DNA of 64,000 nt from Fimbriimonas ginsengisoli Gsoil 348. GTDB lineage: Bacteria; Armatimonadota; Fimbriimonadia; Fimbriimonadales; Fimbriimonadaceae. The notes beneath the pieces were generated by a model. The model was not told the DNA's origin. It worked only from the letters and a program-made list of their open reading frames with translations, and made no database searches. A program made the translations under genes and the position numbers. The DNA is taken from contig CAMCVK010000004.1 of assembly GCA_945881865.1 (NCBI GenBank), forward strand, positions 124,001 through 188,000. The letters run 5' to 3'. The first letter of the stretch is position 1; every line of letters begins with the position of its first letter. Shown one piece after another: positions 8,285 to 16,017 of the stretch.

Positions 8285-8956
8285 TTGCCGAATCACCTCG
8301 CGACTATGCTTCTTCCAGCCATCGTTCTAGCGGTTACCACACAAGGGGCGCAAGCAACTTCGCCCACGATTCCCCTGCTTGCCGAGATCCCGGTCATCTT
8401 GAAGAAAGCCGAAGACGCGTTGGCTCGCGGTGCCCAAAAAGAGGCTCTGACCCAGCTCGATTCGCTAGGGCCAGAAGCAACTTACCGCGTCGCCTTCGCA
8501 CCGGGCAGCCAGTCCGGCGGTCTCGCCTGGGCCCGCAAAATTGCGGTTCGCAGCTTCCTCACGTGGCAGACCCGATTGGGCCAAGAGCTCCGATTCGAGT
8601 GGGTTGAGAAGGGCCCGGCAGAGATCACGCTTCAGTTCATCGGGCGCACGGGCATTCTCCGGTCCGACCAGGTTGGCTTGACCCGATGGAATCGAAAGCC
8701 AAACGAGACGAACCCGCTGCCGTACCGAGCCGAGGTTTTGGTCGCGATCGTGCCGAAGGATGCGGCGCGGGTTGAGCACACGATCCTGCACGAGATTGGC
8801 CACGCGCTTGGACTGGATCATGTTGAGCAGCCGGGCATGTTAATGAGCTCCTTTAACCCCACCATCCCGATCACGGAGCCGACGCTTGCCGAAGTTCAGG
8901 CCGTGCGAGAGTGGCGCGAAAAGGCTCGGGCGTTGCGGGCAAAAGCTATACTCTGA
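8285..8956 (+). CDS. Secreted matrixin-like (M10) zinc metalloprotease
   Basis: The 223-residue product carries the metzincin zinc signature H-E-I-G-H-A-L-G-L-D-H (about residues 164-174), followed by a Met-turn-like M-L-M-S-S (about 179-183), which is the matrixin/M10A pattern. An N-terminal hydrophobic stretch ending in QGAQA (about residues 8-24) is a probable signal peptide, so the enzyme likely acts outside the cytoplasm. The start is TTG at 8285, preceded in frame by a stop nine bases upstream; the ATG at 8306 is the alternative. The product is short for a matrixin and has no recognisable prodomain Cys switch. Its substrate is unknown. Confidence 0.8.
   Translation: MPNHLATMLLPAIVLAVTTQGAQATSPTIPLLAEIPVILKKAEDALARGAQKEALTQLDSLGPEATYRVAFAPGSQSGGLAWARKIAVRSFLTWQTRLGQELRFEWVEKGPAEITLQFIGRTGILRSDQVGLTRWNRKPNETNPLPYRAEVLVAIVPKDAARVEHTILHEIGHALGLDHVEQPGMLMSSFNPTIPITEPTLAEVQAVREWREKARALRAKAIL
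8947..8952 (+). promoter_or_regulatory. -10 element TATACT placed for a leaderless transcript
   Basis: TATACT ends 6 nt before the GTG at 8959, so transcription would begin at or near the start codon. This supports GTG 8959 over the upstream in-frame start at 8911. The element lies in the last codons of the preceding protease gene. Confidence 0.6.
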
Positions 8957-8958
8957 GG

Positions 8959-10782
8959 GTGAAGTTCGCGGATGCGACTGCCGGTCGCGCCGGGGATTTC
9001 CCAGCTCTGCTGGGCGACGGGGCAAACGGAACCTGCATCGTTGAACGAGGATTTACGCGTACGCCGTGCGATCTAGCTAACCTCTTGGCCCCCGAAACCG
9101 TGCGGGCCGTTCATGCAGAATATTTTGCGGCCGGCGCCCATTTCGTAGAAACGAACACTTACCAGGCCAACCGATTTCGGCTGCCGCCGGACTTTTCCAT
9201 CGCCGAAGTGAACCGCGCTGGCGCTCTCCTAGCCCGTGAGGCTGCTCCCTCAGACCGCTGGGTTTTGGGTGCGATTGGACCCGCCGGAAAGCCGATGGAG
9301 CCGTTTGGCCATCTGCCCCAGGCAGATGTGTTTGCTTCCGTGGCCGAGCAAGCCCGCGCGCTTGCCGAGGGCGGCGTCGATGGCTTCATTCTCGAAACGT
9401 TCGTCGATCTGAAGGAGCTTGAGGTGTCCGTCCGGGCGGTCCAAAGCGTTTCCGACCTGCCGATTTTGGCGAGCAAGGCCTTTATCGAAGATGGCGAAAT
9501 GCTGGCCGAGGGCCTGCCCCACCGATGCGCGCAGGAAATGGCGTCGTGGGGAATTGCCGCCGTCGGTGCCAACTGCATCGTTGGGCCGCAACGCATGCTG
9601 GACCTCGTTCGGCAGCTTGCCGAAGCCACGGACCTACCCATCATCGCGATCCCGACGCCGGGCCTGCCGCAGTTGGTGAAGGGGCAAGTCACTTACGACA
9701 CGAACCCGGAGTACTTCGCGCGGGCCGTTTTGCGGCTGGTGGAAGAAGGCGCCCGAGTTATTGGGGGCTGCTGCGGAACGACGCCCGCCCACGTTCGCGC
9801 GCTCCGCACCTTGCTCGATGCATCTCCGATCAAAGTGAGAAAGTCGGCCCGGCAAACCGCCGAACTCAAGGACCGCGCGCCGGTTCCGGTAATGCCGCCC
9901 AGCCCGTTTCGTGAGAAACTCGCCGGGGATAAATTCCTGACCGCCGTCGAAATGGACGTTCCTCGTGGCCTCAGCATCGAAAAGCTGTTGAAAGGCGCCC
10001 AGAAACTAAAGGAAGCCGGGACAGACGTCGTGAACATCTCCGACGGTGCCCGGGCGCGGCTGCGAATGAACCCGACGGCGGTCGCCACCATACTGCAAAA
10101 CCAGGTCGGAATCGAAGTCGTGATGCACTTTGCCTGCCGCGACCGAAACCTGCTGGCGATCCAGAGCGACCTTCTCGGGGCGCATGCCCTTGGCGTCCGG
10201 AATATTCTGGCCGTCACCGGTGACCCCGCCAACATCGGCGACTACCCCAGCGCGACCAGCGTTTTCGATATCGACTCGATCGGGCTCTGCCGCGTCCTTG
10301 CCCGCTTCAACGAGGGCATCGACCTCGCCGGGTATTCGGTCGGCGTTCAGTGCGGCTTCACCATCACCTGCGCTTACAATCCGCTGGCCGCCGACATCGA
10401 CGAAGAGAATGACCGCCTGCGGCGCAAGGTGGAAGCCGGGGCGATGGCGATTTACACGCAACCGGTGTTCGACGTCGCGCATGTGGACCTGTGCGCGCAA
10501 GCCGCCGATCGGCTTGGCGTTCCCGTTTTGGTTGGCGTGCTGCCTTTACGTTCGGCCCGCCACGCCGAGTTCATGCATAACGAGGTTCCGGGAATCGTCA
10601 TTCCGGCAGATCTGCGATCCCGGATCGCCAACGCCGCATCGGATGAAGAAGCCCTCGAAATCGGGATTGCGGAAGCCCAACGCCTTGCCGTTCACGCCCA
10701 ATCCGTCGCGCGCGGCCTGTACTTAATGCCGCCTTTCGGAAGCGCCCAGATGGCGTTGCGCGTGTTGGAAGCCGTTTCCTGA
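8959..10782 (+). CDS. Bifunctional homocysteine S-methyltransferase / methylenetetrahydrofolate reductase
   Basis: This is a fusion of two one-carbon enzymes in 607 residues. Residues about 1-290 form a BHMT/MetH-type homocysteine methyltransferase barrel with its zinc ligands in GANCIVGP (about 202-209) and GGCCGTTPAHV (about 269-279). Residues about 315-605 form an FAD-dependent MTHFR barrel, with F-L-T-A-V-E-M (catalytic-type Glu), VNISDGARARLRMNP and VRNILAVTGDP. The architecture matches Bacillus YitJ-type proteins, which couple 5-methyl-THF formation to methionine synthesis or recycling. The GTG at 8959 is chosen because the barrel starts just after it and because a TATACT hexamer lies 6 nt upstream. 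Confidence 0.92.
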   Translation: MKFADATAGRAGDFPALLGDGANGTCIVERGFTRTPCDLANLLAPETVRAVHAEYFAAGAHFVETNTYQANRFRLPPDFSIAEVNRAGALLAREAAPSDRWVLGAIGPAGKPMEPFGHLPQADVFASVAEQARALAEGGVDGFILETFVDLKELEVSVRAVQSVSDLPILASKAFIEDGEMLAEGLPHRCAQEMASWGIAAVGANCIVGPQRMLDLVRQLAEATDLPIIAIPTPGLPQLVKGQVTYDTNPEYFARAVLRLVEEGARVIGGCCGTTPAHVRALRTLLDASPIKVRKSARQTAELKDRAPVPVMPPSPFREKLAGDKFLTAVEMDVPRGLSIEKLLKGAQKLKEAGTDVVNISDGARARLRMNPTAVATILQNQVGIEVVMHFACRDRNLLAIQSDLLGAHALGVRNILAVTGDPANIGDYPSATSVFDIDSIGLCRVLARFNEGIDLAGYSVGVQCGFTITCAYNPLAADIDEENDRLRRKVEAGAMAIYTQPVFDVAHVDLCAQAADRLGVPVLVGVLPLRSARHAEFMHNEVPGIVIPADLRSRIANAASDEEALEIGIAEAQRLAVHAQSVARGLYLMPPFGSAQMALRVLEAVS

Positions 10783-10826
10783 GGCAGGCCGCGTGGCGAG
10801 CGTGCTGTCGCGCGAAAGTTTGAACC

Positions 10827-10832
10827 TATAAT
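10827..10832 (+). promoter_or_regulatory. -10 element TATAAT placed for a leaderless transcript
   Basis: A consensus TATAAT ends 6 nt before the GTG start at 10839 and no Shine-Dalgarno fits in between. Transcription would start on the initiation codon. Confidence 0.65.
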
Positions 10833-10838
10833 CTAGCC

Positions 10839-12269
10839 GTGGTCTCCGCCCTGGCTCTCGTTCTCTTCCCACCGGCTCCCGTCATTAACGTTGTGACGCC
10901 GGTCGGTGCATTCCCACAGAAACTGGGACGCCACAACCGAGTCGTCGTGTACTTCGGTCGCGGCGACGAAGAACCTAGATTCGGCCCCGACTGGTTCAAC
11001 CCGAAGCCTACGCTCTCGGTACGTCCGTCGGGCGTGAAAGCCGGGCAAACCATTACGCTGACCGAAGCGAACATCACAAGTTTCCCGCGAAAGCTCGCCG
11101 ACATCGAGCCGGGCGAGTACAACGTTCAGGCGGTCGTTGACCTCAACCTGGGGGGCCGGACGATCGGTGCAAGCCCGGGCAACCTGTACTCCAAACCGGT
11201 GCGCATCAATTTTCCTCTGGCGAAGCCGCTTACGTTGCGCTGCAACCAGCGCGTGCCCGAGCCGACCTTCCGCAGCACCCCCCGAACCCAGGAAGTTGCC
11301 GTCGTGAGCTCACTGCTGACCCGCTTCTACGGACGGCGAACGATGCTTCGGGCGGCGGTCAACCTTCCGGGTGCCTACGCGCAGAATATCGGCCCGAAGT
11401 TCCCCGTCATCTACGAAGTGCCGGGCTTTGGTGGGAATCACTACTCTTGGAGCAACAAGAAAACTGCGGCTGATCCTGTTGGCGGCAAGCCGTTCATCCG
11501 GGTCGTGCTAAACCCGGACTGCCCCACCGGTCACTCCGTTTTTGCGGACAGTGCGGTGAACGGTCCCTGGGGAGAGGCCCTCACCACCGAGCTGATCCCG
11601 GCCATCGAACGCCGATTCCGGGCATTGGGCACCCCGCAAGGCCGACTACTGCGCGGGCACAGCAGCGGCGGATGGAGCACGCTTTGGCTTCAGGTGAACT
11701 ACCCGAGCTTCTTCGGCGGGACGTGGAGCACTTCGCCCGATCCGGTCGATTTTCGAGACTTCCAGCGGATGAACATCTACCGGCCAAATGAGAACGCATT
11801 CGTTGACTCCGAAGGCAAGCCGCGACCTTTGGCGCGCCAGGGCGACAGCGTTCTGGTGAACTACCAGCCGTTTAACGACATGGAGCGGCCGATCCGAGGC
11901 GAACAGTTGGGCTCGTTCCACGCCGTTTTCGGCGTCAAGGACAAGAATGGCGACCCGATTCCGCTTTGGAATCCGCTGACCGGCGCGATCGATGCCGCCG
12001 TTGCCGAGCAATGGAAGAAGTACGACATTGGCCTGATCCTGCGGCGAGATTGGCCGAAGCTGGAACGAAGGCTGTCCGGCAAGATCCACGTCTACATGGG
12101 CACGGAGGACACCTTCTACCTGGAGGGCGCGACCCGACTGCTTCAGTCGGACCTACGGCGGATGAAAGCCAAGGCAACGGTGGAGCTTTTCCCCGGCGAC
12201 CACGGTTCGGTGATGACGCCGGAGCTGATTTCTCGCATTGAGCGAGAGATGGCCGCCGCGGTGCCCTAG
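10839..12269 (+). CDS. Secreted esterase of the alpha/beta-hydrolase (esterase D / enterochelin esterase-like) family
   Basis: The 476-residue product has a short hydrophobic N-terminus that may be a signal peptide, an N-terminal beta-rich domain (about residues 20-150), and an alpha/beta-hydrolase domain. The nucleophile elbow reads R-G-H-S-S-G-G-W-S at about residues 269-277. A candidate catalytic His is in GDHGSV near residue 451, and Asp/Glu candidates precede it (YMGTEDTFY region). Relatives include Fes-like enterochelin esterases and feruloyl/acetyl-xylan esterases, so the substrate is open. The GTG start is fixed by the TATAAT hexamer 6 nt upstream. It is followed 24 bp later by ppc but has no metabolic link to it. 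Confidence 0.8.
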   Translation: MVSALALVLFPPAPVINVVTPVGAFPQKLGRHNRVVVYFGRGDEEPRFGPDWFNPKPTLSVRPSGVKAGQTITLTEANITSFPRKLADIEPGEYNVQAVVDLNLGGRTIGASPGNLYSKPVRINFPLAKPLTLRCNQRVPEPTFRSTPRTQEVAVVSSLLTRFYGRRTMLRAAVNLPGAYAQNIGPKFPVIYEVPGFGGNHYSWSNKKTAADPVGGKPFIRVVLNPDCPTGHSVFADSAVNGPWGEALTTELIPAIERRFRALGTPQGRLLRGHSSGGWSTLWLQVNYPSFFGGTWSTSPDPVDFRDFQRMNIYRPNENAFVDSEGKPRPLARQGDSVLVNYQPFNDMERPIRGEQLGSFHAVFGVKDKNGDPIPLWNPLTGAIDAAVAEQWKKYDIGLILRRDWPKLERRLSGKIHVYMGTEDTFYLEGATRLLQSDLRRMKAKATVELFPGDHGSVMTPELISRIEREMAAAVP

Positions 12270-12293
12270 TTCCGGGCTAAAGTAACTGCACCC

Positions 12294-15050
12294 GTGCGCA
12301 GTTTTCTCAATCTTGAACCCGAGGCATTTGGCCTTTCGAGCGAGCTCGCCCGGGACCTTCGAACCTTTGACCGGCTCCTTGGGCGAGTGCTAGAGGAGCA
12401 GGGTCACGCGCACCTGATCGACCTTGGCCGACGGCTCGTGACCGAAAGCGGGGCGAAAGGCGTCGCTCTCGCCGAGGAAGTGCCCGAACTGCGCGACCCG
12501 GCCACCTTGCGAGACCTGGCGCGCGCCTTCACGGTGCTGTTTCAGTTGCTGAACATCGCTGAGCAAAAGGAAATCGTGCGCGTGAACCGCGGTCGCCACG
12601 GAAGCCGACGGGAGTCGATTCCCGAAGCGGTTGCGACCCTTCGGCAGCGAGGAATCCCGGCATCGGACATCCGGTCCGCCCTGGAAACCCTGGAGATCAC
12701 GCCGACCCTCACCGCGCACCCTACCGAAGCAAAGCGCAAAGCGGTGATGGACAAGCTGGTCCAGCTGGCGAACTTGCTGGAAGAAGCGCAGTCGCCGCCC
12801 TCGCTGCGCAACGGGCTCGACCGCATCGCCGAGATTGAGGACGAGCTGAACCGCACCCTGACCACCCTGTGGCAAACCGACGAGATGCGGGCGCAGCGGC
12901 TGACGGTCGAGGAGGAGGTTCGCAACGCGCTTTACTTCTTTGAGCGCACGATTCTGAACGTCGCGCCGTGGCTGCACCGCGACCTGGAAGCCGCCCTCAC
13001 GACCGAGTACCCGGGCGAAACCTGGCACGTGCCGACGCTGTTGCGCTACCGCAGCTGGGTGGGTGGCGACCGCGACGGCAACCCGAGCGTCACACCCGAC
13101 CTCACCGCCGAGGCCCTTCTGCGGCATCGCGAACTCGCCCTGCAGTCCCACCTGGACGCCGTGATTTCGCTGCGCCGCGAGAACACGCAGAGCATTAAGC
13201 TGGTCGCGGTTTCGGACGCCTTCCTCTTTGGGCTTGCCCAAGATGAAGCCGAGCTGGGCATGAACGGAGCCATCCAAAACCCGTTCGTGCCAGACAACTT
13301 TGTGATGGACCGCTACGCGCAGGAGCCGTACGTGCGGAAGCTGTTCTGCATTGAGGCGCGGCTGCGGGCCACCATCGCCGACGCGCCGGGCGGCTATGCC
13401 GGACCGGACCGACTCCTCCAGGACCTGCAACAGATTCAAGCCAGCCTGCTGGAGCACCACGGAGCGGCTCTGGCCGAGAGCGGACCGCTGCCGCATCTAA
13501 TTCGACAGGTCGAGATCTTCGGTTTTCACCTGGCCGCGCTCGACGTTCGGCAGCACAGCGACGAGCACGCCCACGCGCTGGAAGAAATGCTCGCCGTGGC
13601 GGACGCGATTCCCGACGGTCGACTGTATCGGTCGTTGAGCGAGGCTGAGAAGATCGAGTTGCTGTTGCGCGAACTCGACAACCCGAGACCCCTGATCTCG
13701 ATACGTTACGAGGGATCCGAGACGTTTAAGCACGTCTACGGCCTGTTCCCCGTAATCGCCAGGGCGCACCGCGAGTTTGGGCCGGAGTGCATCCAATCGT
13801 ACGTCATCTCGATGACGCACGGAATCAGCGACATCCTTGAGGTGCTGGTGCTCGCCAAAGAGGCGGGGATCGGCGACCAGATCGACGTTTCGCCGCTATT
13901 TGAGACCATCGAAGACTTGGCGCGAATGCCGGATCTTTTGCGCGAGCTACTGGCATTGCCGGCCTACCGGCGACACCTCGCCGCGCGTAACAACCTGCAA
14001 GAGATCATGCTGGGCTACAGCGATAGCAGCAAAGACGGTGGGTTCCTCTCGGCCAACTGGTCGATGCAATCTGCGTTGGCGGCCCTCGCTAAGCTGGAAT
14101 CGGAAAGTGACGTCCACTTTCGGCTGTTTCATGGTCGTGGCGGAACGGTTGGTCGCGGCGGCGGACGTGCGAACCGCGCAATCCTATCTCAACCGGCAGG
14201 CTCCTTTAACGGACGCATTCGCTTTACCGAGCAAGGTGAGGTCATTAGCTTCCGCTACTCATTGCCGCCGATCGCCCACCGCCACTTGGAGCAGATCGTT
14301 GCGGCGACGCTTTTGGCCCGCTTCCCGGTCGACCCGGTTCCTCACGAGGCGACCTATGCCGTCGTGATGGCCGAGCTTGCCGAATCCTCGCAAGCGGCCT
14401 ACCGCGACCTGGTCTACGACAATCCGAACTTCTGGGGCTACTACACCCGCGCGACGCCGATTGAGCACATCGCTTTGCTGCCGATCGCCTCGCGGCCGGT
14501 CTACCGGCCAGGCAACGCGCTGGACGGTTTAGCCTCGCTGCGGGCCATTCCGTGGAACTTTGCTTGGGTTCAAAACCGGGCAACTTTGGTCGGATGGTTC
14601 GGCCTGGGGCGCGCGATTTCGGGCTTCATTGAGCGGCACGGCCCGGCGCAGCTGATCGAAATGGGCGAGCGATGGCCGTTCTTCCGGACCGTGCTTTCGA
14701 ACGCTGAGCTAGAGCTTGCACGTGCCCACATTCCCACGGTTCGTCTCTACGCGGAGCGGGTGAACGACCCCGCCGCGAAGCAGATTGAGACCGAGATTGA
14801 GGACGAGTTTGCCCGCGCGCGGGACGGCGTGCTTGCCATCCGCCGCGCCCGGCAACTGCTGGAAAACTCCCCCGTCGTCGCGAGAACGATCCAGTTTCGG
14901 AACCCGTGCGTGGCGCCGCTGAGCCTTATTCAGGTTCTGCTGATGAACCAAGGCGACACGATTGATGCCGAGGGCCGGGCGGGCGTTTGGCGAGAGGCGA
15001 TGCTACAGAGCATCGCCGGTCTGGCCGCCGCCATGCAAAGCACCGGCTAG
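12294..15050 (+). CDS. ppc: Phosphoenolpyruvate carboxylase
   Basis: PEP carboxylase makes oxaloacetate from PEP and bicarbonate, replenishing the TCA cycle. The 918-residue length is typical. Key motifs are all present: LTAHPTEAKR with the catalytic His (about residues 139-148), GYSDSSKDGGF (about residues 572-582), the glycine loop F-H-G-R-G-G-T-V-G-R-G-G-G (about 609-621), and the RAIPWNFAW block near 750. The start is GTG; a TAAAGT hexamer at 12278-12283 lies 10 nt upstream. The 3' end overlaps the convergent HIT-like gene by 4 bp. Allosteric behaviour cannot be read from the sequence. Confidence 0.95.
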   Translation: MRSFLNLEPEAFGLSSELARDLRTFDRLLGRVLEEQGHAHLIDLGRRLVTESGAKGVALAEEVPELRDPATLRDLARAFTVLFQLLNIAEQKEIVRVNRGRHGSRRESIPEAVATLRQRGIPASDIRSALETLEITPTLTAHPTEAKRKAVMDKLVQLANLLEEAQSPPSLRNGLDRIAEIEDELNRTLTTLWQTDEMRAQRLTVEEEVRNALYFFERTILNVAPWLHRDLEAALTTEYPGETWHVPTLLRYRSWVGGDRDGNPSVTPDLTAEALLRHRELALQSHLDAVISLRRENTQSIKLVAVSDAFLFGLAQDEAELGMNGAIQNPFVPDNFVMDRYAQEPYVRKLFCIEARLRATIADAPGGYAGPDRLLQDLQQIQASLLEHHGAALAESGPLPHLIRQVEIFGFHLAALDVRQHSDEHAHALEEMLAVADAIPDGRLYRSLSEAEKIELLLRELDNPRPLISIRYEGSETFKHVYGLFPVIARAHREFGPECIQSYVISMTHGISDILEVLVLAKEAGIGDQIDVSPLFETIEDLARMPDLLRELLALPAYRRHLAARNNLQEIMLGYSDSSKDGGFLSANWSMQSALAALAKLESESDVHFRLFHGRGGTVGRGGGRANRAILSQPAGSFNGRIRFTEQGEVISFRYSLPPIAHRHLEQIVAATLLARFPVDPVPHEATYAVVMAELAESSQAAYRDLVYDNPNFWGYYTRATPIEHIALLPIASRPVYRPGNALDGLASLRAIPWNFAWVQNRATLVGWFGLGRAISGFIERHGPAQLIEMGERWPFFRTVLSNAELELARAHIPTVRLYAERVNDPAAKQIETEIEDEFARARDGVLAIRRARQLLENSPVVARTIQFRNPCVAPLSLIQVLLMNQGDTIDAEGRAGVWREAMLQSIAGLAAAMQSTG

Positions 15051-15490
15051 AGTTCGCCGAGCGCGTCGCGGATGCGCTCGATGAGATCGGCGTGCCGGTC
15101 GGCGTCAAAGGCGGTCGTCGGGTCGGTGCGGAGATCGACGGGCATGGCGAGCGGCGGCAGGGTTCTTTGCGTCTCCGGTTCGTTCGCGAAGCGGGGCCAC
15201 ACGTGCGCATGCAGGAACGGGTCGAGGTTGCCGTAAATCCCATAGTTCGCGCGCACGGCCCCGGTCGCCAAAATCACCGCATCGCCCAGCGCGGCCATAT
15301 CCATGAGAAACTGGACCCTCGCCTGAAGGCCCAAGTCGTTCAGCTTGCCGACCATCGGCATCGCCAACAGAATGCAGTAGCCTTCAAGAAACTGGTTCTC
15401 CGCCAGCACGGCGTACCCGCTGGGCAGCTGGGCTATCAGTCGCGGCTCTTGGCCACTCTCACATAGGGCGATTCGTTCGGCGGGCGTCAT
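15047..15490 (-). CDS. HIT-like protein with a non-canonical His triad
   Basis: The 147-residue product resembles HIT-family nucleotide hydrolases/transferases (diadenosine polyphosphate hydrolase type) through the block N-L-D-P-F-L-H-A-H-V-W-P-R-F at about residues 95-108. The usual HxHxH triad reads H-A-H-V-W, so the third His is Trp. The family assignment is therefore tentative and the activity uncertain. I chose the ATG at 15490 (MTPAERIALC) because the upstream in-frame extension to 15601 is Arg-rich, overlaps the promoter of the divergent gene at 15574 and is not HIT-like. The gene is convergent with ppc. Confidence 0.65.
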   Translation of the reverse strand: MTPAERIALCESGQEPRLIAQLPSGYAVLAENQFLEGYCILLAMPMVGKLNDLGLQARVQFLMDMAALGDAVILATGAVRANYGIYGNLDPFLHAHVWPRFANEPETQRTLPPLAMPVDLRTDPTTAFDADRHADLIERIRDALGEL

Positions 15491-15573
15491 GCTAACCGCT
15501 AGGCTACCGCCGGGCCGAAGCCGCGAAGCCCTACCGAATAAAGCGGCCCCTGAATAGCGTAACATTCTCCGCC

Positions 15574-16014
15574 ATGAGCCGAAGAGAACACGTTTGGACA
15601 CCGGAAGTCTGCAATTTCGCGTCGCGGTCGCAAAACGCCTACGCGCATGTCGCCCGAAAGATCGGACCGAACTCCAAATTTCACTTTTTGATTTCGACTT
15701 TCTTTCCTGCGGGAGCGGCGGTCACCGCGTGGAACAACGCGCTCGTCGCCGAGGGTCTGGCCGAGATCGTCGACCCGGCAGCCACTACGGCGAGCGGCAG
15801 CACCCGTGGCGCGGACCTCATCGAGAAGGGCAACGAACTGCTGAAAAAGCACCATCTGGACAAGCATCACCTGGCAACGAACGACTTCAAACTGGTCCTC
15901 GGGCTTGTGAAGGAAGGCAAGGACAACCGCCGAGACACGCGAGTTCTCTGCACGAAAGCCCAGCACCGCGTCTTCAAGAAGCTCGGACATCACTTCGTCG
16001 TCGAAGCCGTCTAA
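15574..16014 (+). CDS. Hypothetical 146-residue soluble protein
   Basis: I do not recognise the family. The product is basic, contains several His/Lys clusters (KKHHLDKHHL at about residues 90-99, KLGHHF near 136), and has no membrane segment or signal peptide. TAACAT at 15560-15565 ends 8 nt before the ATG. It is convergent with the large ABC fusion gene, the stops being 3 bp apart. The codon pattern (G/C-rich third positions) looks like its neighbours, supporting it as a real gene rather than a shadow frame. Confidence 0.65.
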   Translation: MSRREHVWTPEVCNFASRSQNAYAHVARKIGPNSKFHFLISTFFPAGAAVTAWNNALVAEGLAEIVDPAATTASGSTRGADLIEKGNELLKKHHLDKHHLATNDFKLVLGLVKEGKDNRRDTRVLCTKAQHRVFKKLGHHFVVEAV

Positions 16015-16017
16015 GCA

